Assembly: GCA_964579735.1 (NCBI GenBank)
Contig: CAZOHH010000024.1
Location: 1-31,651, forward strand
Length of the DNA stretch: 31,651 bases
Direction of reading: 5' to 3'
Source: CAILLO01 sp964579735
GTDB taxonomy: Bacteria > Bacillota > Clostridia > Saccharofermentanales > UBA5734
Shown here: one piece after another, positions 25,590 to 31,651 of the stretch
Layout: every line of letters begins with the position of its first letter
How positions within the stretch are numbered: position 1 is the stretch's first letter
Made by a program: the position numbers and the translations under genes
The notes under the pieces: model-generated
Told to the model about the DNA's origin: nothing
What the model saw: the letters and a program-made list of their open reading frames with translations, nothing else
The model's database searches: none

Positions 25590-26288
25590 TCACGAAATCG
25601 ACAGTCGGATCTCGCCTTTCGTGGGGGATTCGACGAGATGGAGGAGAAGGGCGCGGGCCATGAGCAGCTGCCCGAACATCTCCAGCCCCTCCTCGACCGT
25701 CGCGACGTAGTGCGTGAGGAAGCCGGACATGTCGCCGTCGGCGACCTTCGACCCGATCATCTCGAGCACCAGGGCGCCCCCGACGTACACCACGCCGGCG
25801 ATGAGAAAGCGCGCGGCGGAGCGACGCGGCAGTCGGAACAGGAACGGGATGAAGGCCACGGCGAGCCCGACGACCAGCGGGATGGCCACCACGACCCATG
25901 CGTACGCGAAGAATCCCTCCGTCTTCACATAGGGAATGAAGATCACGCTGAAGTATTCATGGATCGAGATGGCCTCGTCGACCGCCATGAACAGGAAGCC
26001 GGCGGCAAGGACCATCCAGTGCCAGTTGCGGCGCCCGGTTTCCGCTTTCGCGGTCAGGGCGGACAACCAGGTCAGCACGCTGCAGACGAGGAGCATGAAC
26101 GAACTGTACCAGGTCGGCAGGCTCTGCTCGGCACCGATGTTGACCCAGTTCAGGAACGGTGCCAGCCGCGCGTTGGCGGCGAGGTGCGCGGGGACGAAGG
26201 GCAGCACCAGGTTGACGGCGAGGATGAAGAGGATCGAGACGGACAGAGCGAGGGTCCAGGTTCGGATGCGAAGCGCGACGGTCGTCAT
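25590..26288 (-). CDS. Uncharacterised polytopic membrane protein with intramembrane acidic/His motifs
   Basis: I do not recognise a named family. The 232-residue protein has about six hydrophobic segments (about 12-31, 62-80, 90-108, 128-150, 158-178 and 200-218). Notable residues lie in or next to them: E54 in GAEQSLPTWYSS, D104/E105/H110/E111 in FMAVDEAISIHE, E176 in VLEMIG and E199/E200/E203 in TVEEGLEMFG. Such a set could bind a metal or heme or form an ion path; this is inference. Its ATG overlaps the stop of the URO-D-family gene (ATGA), so the two are coupled. It is preceded by no independent promoter that I can see. Confidence 0.65.
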   Translation of the reverse strand: MTTVALRIRTWTLALSVSILFILAVNLVLPFVPAHLAANARLAPFLNWVNIGAEQSLPTWYSSFMLLVCSVLTWLSALTAKAETGRRNWHWMVLAAGFLFMAVDEAISIHEYFSVIFIPYVKTEGFFAYAWVVVAIPLVVGLAVAFIPFLFRLPRRSAARFLIAGVVYVGGALVLEMIGSKVADGDMSGFLTHYVATVEEGLEMFGQLLMARALLLHLVESPTKGEIRLSIS

Positions 26289-27430
26289 GGTGCGGGTTCC
26301 TCCCTTTCGTATCTCCCATATTCATGGACGGTCGCGTACATGGCCACGACATTCTCCGTCGGTGAATTGTCCTGCAGCGAGTGTGTCGGCGAGAAGCAGT
26401 AACCGCCGCCGGGCATGAGGATGCGCAGTTTCTCGCGGACGTCGGCGACGGTGTTCGCGACGCTTCCGTAGGCGACGGGCCCGGCCGTGGAGACGCAGCC
26501 GTGGAGGACGAGCCGCCCGCCGAAGCGGGTCTTCAGGGACAGGGGGTCCATCTCCGCGGCTTCGGGCTGCAGCGTGTCGGCCGCTCGCAGTCCCATGTCG
26601 ATGTAGTCGTCGTACGCCCAGCAGCTCGAGCCGCAGGTGTGCATCATGACCGGCAGCCCATACTGCTTCGCCAGCGCGAAGAAGGGTGCGTGCCGGGGCA
26701 GGATGTGGCGGTGGAAGAGCTCGCGGGAGATCAGGGGGCCACGCTGCGAGCCGAGGTCTTCGCCGATCCAGACGAAGTCGAGGCGGTCGCCGCATTTCTC
26801 CAGAGACCGTTTCATGACCTCGAGTTGCAGGTCGAGGAGCCGGTCGATCAGCAGAAGCCCGGCCGGGTCGTCGGTCGCAAGGTCGACGAAGGTCTGCTCC
26901 ATGCCGCGCAGGAAGCCGGCTGTGTTCATGATGCACGCGAGGCCGGCGCCCCCGTAGAAGAGTGCGAAATCGCGCTTCGCCTCGCAGGCCGCGGCGAGAC
27001 CCGAATAATCGAAATCGTCTGCGGTGGGCATCGGCCAGGCCGCGACCTCGTCGACGTCGGCGTCCTTCAACGGGAAGCCGCAGTAGTCCCAGTAGCCGCC
27101 GCTCGCGTGGTCGACCCAGCGCAACTGCCAGCCGAACTGGGCGTCGACCTTCCGGTCCGGGATCTCCGCATGCAGACGCTTCCCCCTATGGGGAGCGCCG
27201 ATTCCCCGGAAGTCGACGCCCAGGACCTCGGCCAGCCCTTCCGAATCGTCCGCGGCGAGGCCGAAGTGGGCCTTCAGGCGTGCATCGATGCCGGCGTTCG
27301 CGGAGTAGTCGACGGGGACGCGGTCCGGGAGGCCGCCGGCGAACACGGTCCGCACCCGCTCGCGCGATGTCATGCGTTCGGGGCGGCGGATCCGGAGGGC
27401 GTCGGGGACTTCGGCGAATGTTGCACTCAT
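26285..27430 (-). CDS. URO-D-superfamily protein (uroporphyrinogen decarboxylase-like, possibly methyltransferase)
   Basis: The 381-residue protein belongs to the URO-D/MtbA/CmuA superfamily: MTSRERVRTVFAGGLPDRVP near the start (residues 20-39), VWIGEDLGSQRGPLIS, a metal-binding-type MMHTCGSS, LQPEAAEMDP and a C-terminal GGYCFSPTHSLQDNSP. Members with HxC and a distal Cys bind zinc and move methyl groups to or from corrinoid or thiol carriers, whereas true HemE decarboxylates uroporphyrinogen III. The HTCGSS and GGYCF cysteines favour a methyltransferase-like or demethylase-like role, but substrate is unknown and no corrinoid protein is adjacent. AAGGAGG precedes the ATG at 27430. It is coupled to the downstream membrane protein. 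Confidence 0.78.
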   Translation of the reverse strand: MSATFAEVPDALRIRRPERMTSRERVRTVFAGGLPDRVPVDYSANAGIDARLKAHFGLAADDSEGLAEVLGVDFRGIGAPHRGKRLHAEIPDRKVDAQFGWQLRWVDHASGGYWDYCGFPLKDADVDEVAAWPMPTADDFDYSGLAAACEAKRDFALFYGGAGLACIMNTAGFLRGMEQTFVDLATDDPAGLLLIDRLLDLQLEVMKRSLEKCGDRLDFVWIGEDLGSQRGPLISRELFHRHILPRHAPFFALAKQYGLPVMMHTCGSSCWAYDDYIDMGLRAADTLQPEAAEMDPLSLKTRFGGRLVLHGCVSTAGPVAYGSVANTVADVREKLRILMPGGGYCFSPTHSLQDNSPTENVVAMYATVHEYGRYEREEPAP

Positions 27431-27467
27431 GGGGAGTTCCTCCTTGCAGGAATACGATGCGGAAAGA

Positions 27468-28634
27468 TCAGACCGGAAGTTCCATGCCCTGTTCCATGAT
27501 TTTCAGGTACTCCGTGTATTGGAAGATCCTGCCTCTCTTGCGATCGGTCGTTTCATGGACCATGCCGAGTCCAACGAGAACCAGCAGCCCCTTGTTGACG
27601 GTCGGTTGAGACAGCCCTGTCTCCTTGCCCAACAGGTAGGGAGTCGCCAGGAGATGGCGCTGGAAGGCGCCATGCAGGCTCTGCAGGGTTCCCGACATGC
27701 GGCCGAAGGACGCGAGACGCGCGCGGTCTTCTTCTAGAAGCGCGTGGACCCTGCGGATGGAATCAGCGGCCTGTTCCGCGGTCGCGATAACCGCATCCGC
27801 GAAGAAGGACAGCCAGGCTTCCCAATCCCCGGTCCGCCGGACGACGTCGAGGAGTTCATAATAGCGGGTCCGATGCGTCTTGAAATAGAGGCTCAGATAG
27901 AGCAGGGGCTGATGAAGCACTTCCCGCTCGCACAGAAGAAGTGTGATCAGAAGTCGTCCCAGCCTTCCGTTTCCGTCCAGGAACGGGTGGATTGTCTCGA
28001 ACTGGACGTGGGTCAGTGCAGCTTTCAGCAGAACGGGGCTCGAGTCCGGAGAATCATGGATGAAATTTTCGAGATCTCCCATGCAGGCGAGGACCTTGTC
28101 CGGAGGCGGGGGAACGAAGAAGGCGTTGCTCGGACGGGTTCCACCGATCCAGTTCTGACTGGTGCGGAAATCCCCGGGGGACTTGTCGTTTCCGCGGCCT
28201 GAAGTCAATAGGATCCGGTGGATCTCGCGAAGGAGACGAAGAGACAGCGGGAAGCCCTCCTCGAGGCGTCGGAGACCATGCTCCAAGGCCGCCACATAAC
28301 GGACGACCTCCTGGACATCCCCCGAACGATCGCCATGGAGCGGTTCGACCTCGAAACGAAGCAGGTCGGACAGAGAGGACTGGGTTCCCTCGATCATGGA
28401 GGAAAGCACGGCTTCCTTGCGGATATACAGATAGAGAAACAACGAGGAATCCGGGAGCAGATCCGAAATACCATCCAATCGTCCCAGGGCGATCAGCGCC
28501 CGGTCGAACGTCTCCCTCAGCTCCGGAGTCCATTCGATCGGCGGGCGGGGCGGGAGTGCGGCCGGCACGAACGCCGAAACGGACTCCCCTGCTGTTGTCG
28601 AACGCTCATAGTGGCCTTGCAGGCTTCTCTTCAT
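27468..28634 (-). CDS. Fic-family AMPylase with N-terminal inhibitory motif and C-terminal winged helix
   Basis: Fic enzymes transfer AMP (or related groups) to hydroxyl side chains of target proteins. The 388-residue protein has a Fic_N region (AALPPRPPIEWTPEL), an inhibitory helix motif SSMIEG (about 78-83) fitting [ST]xxxE[GN], the catalytic loop HPFLDGNGRLGR (about 216-227), and a C-terminal winged helix-turn-helix-like part (KETGLSQPTVNKGLLVL). The ATG at 28634 is preferred because typical relatives start MKRSLQGHYE-like, GAGG lies five bases upstream, and the promoter lies just before it. Codon use looks less GC-biased than in its neighbours, and the upstream gap is AT-rich, hinting at horizontal acquisition. 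No antitoxin gene is adjacent; the inhibitory motif is in the same chain. Confidence 0.88.
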   Translation of the reverse strand: MKRSLQGHYERSTTAGESVSAFVPAALPPRPPIEWTPELRETFDRALIALGRLDGISDLLPDSSLFLYLYIRKEAVLSSMIEGTQSSLSDLLRFEVEPLHGDRSGDVQEVVRYVAALEHGLRRLEEGFPLSLRLLREIHRILLTSGRGNDKSPGDFRTSQNWIGGTRPSNAFFVPPPPDKVLACMGDLENFIHDSPDSSPVLLKAALTHVQFETIHPFLDGNGRLGRLLITLLLCEREVLHQPLLYLSLYFKTHRTRYYELLDVVRRTGDWEAWLSFFADAVIATAEQAADSIRRVHALLEEDRARLASFGRMSGTLQSLHGAFQRHLLATPYLLGKETGLSQPTVNKGLLVLVGLGMVHETTDRKRGRIFQYTEYLKIMEQGMELPV

Positions 28635-28672
28635 CACAACCTCGAACATTAAACAAGATTCTTGGTAATTTA

Positions 28673-28700
28673 AGTATAACGCCATAAGGTTAATTAGCAA
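28673..28700 (-). promoter_or_regulatory. Promoter of the fic gene
   Basis: On the minus strand TTGCTA (28700-28695) and TATACT (28678-28673) are 16 bases apart within a locally AT-rich gap (about 28640-28725). The expected start near 28666 leaves a leader of about 32 bases before the ATG at 28634. Confidence 0.55.
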
Positions 28701-28725
28701 GGGCTAGAATAATCCCACGTCACCG

Positions 28726-29664
28726 TCAGTTCAGGATCAGCGCAATCCGGATGGTTGCTACGCGCCCGTCCACGAACTGGATTTCGAAGTCGTGGTCGCC
28801 GGGTCCGAAGACCTCGGGGTCCACGGACTCCTCATAGGGACTCCGCGCGGCGAGAACCATGAGGCCGGGGGCGGAGAAAGAGTCCAGCGTATAGTGGAAT
28901 CCGCCCGTCCCCAGATAGGCCACGAGCTCCGGCAGCGTCATACCGACCTTCAGTCCACGCGGACCAATGAAGTCCGGATCGGAGACGACGAATTCCCACG
29001 CCCCCCACAGATCGGGCTTGCTGGTGTCCGGTGCCTGGACGATCGTCAGGGACAGTTCCTCGAAGGCGATCTCGCGGATGCGCTTCGGACCGGTGTCCTC
29101 CCAGTCGCCCTCTTCCGTCGTGTCCGACGTGGGTGTCCCGAAGGTGGCGAGCAGCGCGTCGGCGCTGATGGCGATGCCGAGTGCGACCTGCAGGTCGTCC
29201 TTCACGAACACGTACTCGTGCATGGCGAGCTTCAGTGCGGGCACGGCTTCGACGGTCCGGTCGCCGGACCCGTCGTGGATCGTGAACCTCTTGACGTTGA
29301 CCTTGTCCAGGGCGGGGTCGATGGAGTAGTACTCGATGTCGACGGAGCCTCCCTCGATGATCTCGATGCGGGTCGGGTAGGGGAGGAGGGAGGTGTCGGA
29401 CATCCCGGGATGGCAGATCGCTCGCAGAGAATCGCCGGAGAGACCGATGCCGAGGCATTCGACGGCGGCGAAGGGGAGGACCGGAATGGCCGGCACGGTC
29501 GGTTCGGTCGTCGGCGAAGATGTCGGCGGGGCGAGCGAAGGGGTCGGCTGCGGGGTGACCGCCTCCGTGGGTGGTGTCGTCGGCGATGCGGTGGATGTTG
29601 CGCAGGCCGAGAGTGCGGCTGCGAGAAGGAGGACGACGACGAGGGTTCTCTTGCGGACCATCAT
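28726..29664 (-). CDS. Putative lipoprotein with Thr/Pro-rich linker
   Basis: No named family is recognised. The 312-residue protein has a basic start, a hydrophobic stretch and lipobox LSAC (C20), so it is probably anchored outside the membrane. A Thr/Pro/Ser-rich low-complexity linker (about 22-58) leads to a folded part. Two sections look related: LGIAISADALLATFGTP (about 155-171) and LKVGMTLPELVAYLGTG, each followed by strands (IREIAFEELSLTIV and DFEIQFVDGRVATIRI). This resembles repeated BamE/SmpA-like 'G..eevl..lG.P' modules, suggesting a scaffold or binding protein; that is inference. GGGAGG lies five bases before the ATGATG start. It has its own promoter. Confidence 0.65.
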   Translation of the reverse strand: MMVRKRTLVVVLLLAAALSACATSTASPTTPPTEAVTPQPTPSLAPPTSSPTTEPTVPAIPVLPFAAVECLGIGLSGDSLRAICHPGMSDTSLLPYPTRIEIIEGGSVDIEYYSIDPALDKVNVKRFTIHDGSGDRTVEAVPALKLAMHEYVFVKDDLQVALGIAISADALLATFGTPTSDTTEEGDWEDTGPKRIREIAFEELSLTIVQAPDTSKPDLWGAWEFVVSDPDFIGPRGLKVGMTLPELVAYLGTGGFHYTLDSFSAPGLMVLAARSPYEESVDPEVFGPGDHDFEIQFVDGRVATIRIALILN

Positions 29665-29702
29665 TGGGACCTCCCTTGCGAAAAGGTTTCGACTTCAGTG
29701 CC

Positions 29703-29731
29703 ATTATATTCTTGCCCGCAGGGAATATGAA
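29703..29731 (-). promoter_or_regulatory. Promoter of the lipoprotein gene
   Basis: On the minus strand TTCATA (29731-29726) and a perfect TATAAT (29708-29703) are 17 bases apart. The start would fall near 29696, about 32 bases before the ATG. Confidence 0.6.
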
Positions 29732-29801
29732 TCGGCGGGCGGGCCATGACGGGGGTGCCGCGGACCCGGAACGGTCCACCGTCCGACGTGATCCGTTCAT
29801 A

Positions 29802-29831
29802 TTGCCGTTGCATTCGGCTTCGTGGTACAAT
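29802..29831 (+). promoter_or_regulatory. Predicted promoter of the metK leader
   Basis: TTGCCG (29802-29807) and TACAAT (29826-29831) are separated by 18 bases. Transcription from about 29838 would give some 60 bases before the SAM riboswitch. It is divergent from the lipoprotein promoter, with about 70 bases between the two. Confidence 0.5.
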
Positions 29832-29897
29832 TCGGTTCGGCGAGGCCGCACAAGCGATGGCCCGCCCACGGACCCACAACTGAATACGGTCTTCGAT

Positions 29898-29998
29898 CCT
29901 TATCAAGAGTGGCGGAGGGACAGGCCCTTTGAAGCCCGACAACCGGCGGAGTTTTCCGCATCGGTGCCGAACCTGCAGGTGATACCTGGAAGATGAGG
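29898..29998 (+). promoter_or_regulatory. SAM-I (S-box) riboswitch controlling metK
   Basis: The leader carries the S-box core: P1 5' strand CCTTATC (29898-29904) pairs with GATGAGG (29992-29998); between them lie AAGAGTGGCGGAGGGA, the CTTTGAAGCCCG-type segment, CAACC, GGTGCC and a CCTGCAGGTGATACCTGG-like P4 region. This aptamer binds S-adenosylmethionine. Bases GAGGC (29995-29999), part of the P1 3' strand, can instead pair with GCCTC (30028-30032) in the terminator arm, enclosing a small GACGT-CCG-ACGTC hairpin. With SAM bound P1 is stable and the terminator forms; without SAM the alternative pairing lets transcription reach metK. This is feedback control by the gene's own product. Confidence 0.92.
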
Positions 29999-30028
29999 CT
30001 GCGACGTCCGACGTCTGCGATTTCGACG

Positions 30029-30055
30029 CCTCTTCCTTCCGGGAAGGGGTTTTTT
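30029..30055 (+). terminator. Riboswitch-controlled intrinsic terminator before metK
   Basis: CCTCTTCC (30029-30036) pairs with GGAAGGGG (30042-30049) around a five-base loop, followed by TTTTTT and then GTTT. It is the expression platform of the SAM riboswitch and lies about 50 bases before the metK start. Confidence 0.88.
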
Positions 30056-30101
30056 GTTTGTGACCTTGGCAAATGGGCCGGGAGGAACGGGAGGAATGGA
30101 A

Positions 30102-31310
30102 ATGGGCAACGACAGAGTGCGCGGCAAGTGGGTCTTCACCTCGGAATCCGTGACGGAGGGGCACCCCGACAAGATGTGCGACCAGATCGCGGACGCGGTC
30201 CTGGATGCAATCCTCAAGGACGACAAGAAGGCGCGCGTGGCCTGCGAAGTGACCGTAACGACGGGCCTCGTGCAGGTCATGGGCGAGATCACGACCTCGA
30301 CCTACGTGGACATGCCGAAACTCGTCCGCGGCGTCGTGCGGGAGATCGGCTACGACCGCGCGAAGTACGGTTTCGACAGCGACACCTGCGCCGTGGTGAC
30401 CGCCATAGACGGACAGTCGTCCGACATCGCCCAGGGCGTCGACCACTCCCTCGAAAGCAGAGGCGGCCAGACGGACGAGCTCGAGGCGACCGGCGCCGGC
30501 GACCAGGGGATGATGTTCGGCTTCGCCTGCGACGAGACCCCGGAACTGATGCCCCTGCCCGTCTCCCTGGCTCATAAGTTGTGCCGCCGCCTCGCCGAGG
30601 TCCGCAAGGCCGGGAAGATCATGAAATACCTGCGCCCGGACGGCAAGGCCCAGGTGACGGTCGAGTACGACGGCCTCGACCCCGTCCGCGTGGACACGGT
30701 GGTCGTCTCCACCCAGCACGGGCCGGAGGTCGAGCACGCCACGATCGAGCGCGACGTGATCGAGCACGTCGTTCGCGCCGTGATTCCGGCGCACCTGCTG
30801 GACAAGGACACGAAGTTCTACATCAACCCGACCGGCCGGTTCGTGATCGGCGGACCCAACAGCGACACGGGGCTGACGGGACGCAAGATCATCGTCGACA
30901 CCTACGGCGGGATGGCCCGCCACGGTGGCGGCTCCTTCTCCGGCAAGGATCCGACCAAGGTCGACCGCTCGGCGGCTTACGCCGCCCGCCATGTCGCGAA
31001 GAACATCGTCGCCGCGAAGCTCGCCCGCAGGGTCGAGATCCAGGTCGCCTACGCCATCGGAAAGTCCCACCCCATCTCGATCTTCGTCGACACCTTCGGC
31101 ACCGGCAGCATCCCCGACGAGAAGATCGAGGCGCTCGTGGCGAAGCACTTCGACCTGCGCCCCGCCGCCATCATCCGCGACCTCGACCTGCTCCGCCCAA
31201 TATACCGGCAGGTGGCCGCCTACGGACACTTCGGCCGCAACGACCTCGACCTGCCCTGGGAGCGGACCGACAAGGCCGCAGCGTTGGCACGCGATGCCGC
31301 TGCCGACTGA
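30102..31310 (+). CDS. metK: S-adenosylmethionine synthetase
   Basis: MetK makes SAM from methionine and ATP. The 402-residue protein has FTSESVTEGHPDKMCDQIAD, the ATP-binding GAGDQGMMFGFAC, the P-loop-like GGGSFSGKDPTKVDRSAAYA and the C-terminal DLDLPWERTDKA. Length is standard. Two ATG codons six bases apart are possible; 30102 is preferred because GGAGG (30090-30094) then stands seven bases away, while the first ATG (30096) almost touches it. An upstream TTG in the terminator tail is not a start. Its expression is controlled by the SAM riboswitch. The stop overlaps recD2 by 17 bases. Confidence 0.96.
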   Translation: MGNDRVRGKWVFTSESVTEGHPDKMCDQIADAVLDAILKDDKKARVACEVTVTTGLVQVMGEITTSTYVDMPKLVRGVVREIGYDRAKYGFDSDTCAVVTAIDGQSSDIAQGVDHSLESRGGQTDELEATGAGDQGMMFGFACDETPELMPLPVSLAHKLCRRLAEVRKAGKIMKYLRPDGKAQVTVEYDGLDPVRVDTVVVSTQHGPEVEHATIERDVIEHVVRAVIPAHLLDKDTKFYINPTGRFVIGGPNSDTGLTGRKIIVDTYGGMARHGGGSFSGKDPTKVDRSAAYAARHVAKNIVAAKLARRVEIQVAYAIGKSHPISIFVDTFGTGSIPDEKIEALVAKHFDLRPAAIIRDLDLLRPIYRQVAAYGHFGRNDLDLPWERTDKAAALARDAAAD

Positions 31311-31651
31311 GACGCGTATCGAAGGCACCGTCGAGGAGATCGTCTACCGCAACGAAGGCAATGGGTACACGGTCTGCTCGGTGACGCGTCCCAAGGAAGA
31401 CGACATCATGGCCGTCGNNNNNNNNNNTCTCAAGGCAGGCGACGTCGTCGTGCTCGAGGGATCCTTTACGGAACACCCTGACTACGGGCCACGCTTCTCC
31501 GTCGTGCACGGCACACTGAAGCCGCCGGACAACGAAGCGGCCGTCCTGCGCTATCTCTCCACCGGAATGATCAAGGGCATCGGCCCGGCGACCGCGAAGA
31601 GGCTCGTCCAGCGGTTCGGCATGGAGACGCTGAAGGTCCTCGCGGACGAAC
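31294..31651 (+). CDS. recD2: RecD2-family helicase, N-terminal fragment (cut by window end)
   Basis: Only the first about 119 codons are visible. RecD2 is a 5'-3' DNA helicase found in bacteria without RecBC, involved in repair and fork maintenance. The start TRIEGTVEEIVYRNEGNGYT matches the family N-terminal OB-like domain, followed after the gap by VVVLEGSFTEHPDYGPRFSV and YLSTGMIKGIGPATAKRLVQ, a helix-hairpin-helix-type region. The ATG at 31294 overlaps metK, a common metK-recD2 arrangement in Clostridia. Ten Ns at 31418-31427 interrupt it; the frame is the same on both sides, but the true length of the gap is unknown. Confidence 0.85.
   Translation, partial: MPLPTETRIEGTVEEIVYRNEGNGYTVCSVTRPKEDDIMAVXXXXLKAGDVVVLEGSFTEHPDYGPRFSVVHGTLKPPDNEAAVLRYLSTGMIKGIGPATAKRLVQRFGMETLKVLADE
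31418..31427. other. Assembly gap (10 N)
   Basis: Ten undetermined bases lie within recD2. The reading frame before and after agrees if the gap is really ten bases, and the family spacing suggests only a few residues are missing. It may be a scaffolding placeholder. Confidence 0.95.

Overview
The window is a gene-dense, high-G+C bacterial chromosome segment (about two thirds G+C by eye) from a draft assembly; a run of 10 Ns interrupts the last gene. I recognise 33 coding genes (32 complete, one cut by the right edge) and no rRNA, tRNA, insertion sequence or CRISPR array. Several gene orders resemble Bacillota/Clostridia: rpiB-upp-dCMP deaminase ahead of the F-type ATP synthase operon, a SAM-I (S-box) riboswitch on metK followed by recD2, a two-gene LysO exporter, and a Tad-type locus with a DUF6382/FHA protein and an Flp1-type pilin. 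I therefore infer a GC-rich Bacillota member or a nearby lineage. The assignment is tentative because no rRNA or phylogenetic marker was analysed.

Layout. 1-436: non-coding, with a short palindrome, a terminator-like hairpin and a tight array of three DnaA boxes just upstream of a possible promoter. 437-7035 (+): an alkaline-phosphatase-superfamily enzyme, a zinc/manganese ABC importer (binding lipoprotein, ATPase, permease), proA and a Wzy/WaaL-type polymerase or ligase. 7101-15797 (+): a zinc-ribbon protein, rpiB, upp, dCMP deaminase, then atpB-E-F-(delta/alpha fusion)-G-D-C. 15779-20976 (-): a compact Tad-like locus (tadZ-like, tadA, fused tadBC, pilin, DUF6382-FHA) that meets the ATP operon tail to tail with overlapping stop regions. 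21113-25585: threonine aldolase (-), then split lysO, an aldo/keto reductase and a SASA-type esterase (+). 25590-29664 (-): an uncharacterised polytopic membrane protein translationally coupled to a URO-D-family protein, a Fic protein with its own AT-rich promoter, and a lipoprotein. 29802-31651 (+): SAM riboswitch, metK, partial recD2.

The most unusual content is the ATP synthase. No separate delta gene exists in the operon. Only the C-terminal half of delta is recognisable, and it is fused in frame to the N-terminus of alpha; the N-terminal six-helix domain that normally docks on alpha is absent and there is no space for it. Subunit a (AtpB) is also about 385 residues, well above the usual length of roughly 230-290, because its N-terminal membrane segment appears twice as a diverged tandem copy. 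Together these suggest a rebuilt peripheral stalk. Secondary oddities are a TadB-TadC fusion, a TadZ-like protein without a recognisable P-loop, His-rich tails on the ATPase of the zinc importer rather than on its binding protein, and a membrane protein with a conserved-looking set of intramembrane acidic and histidine residues.
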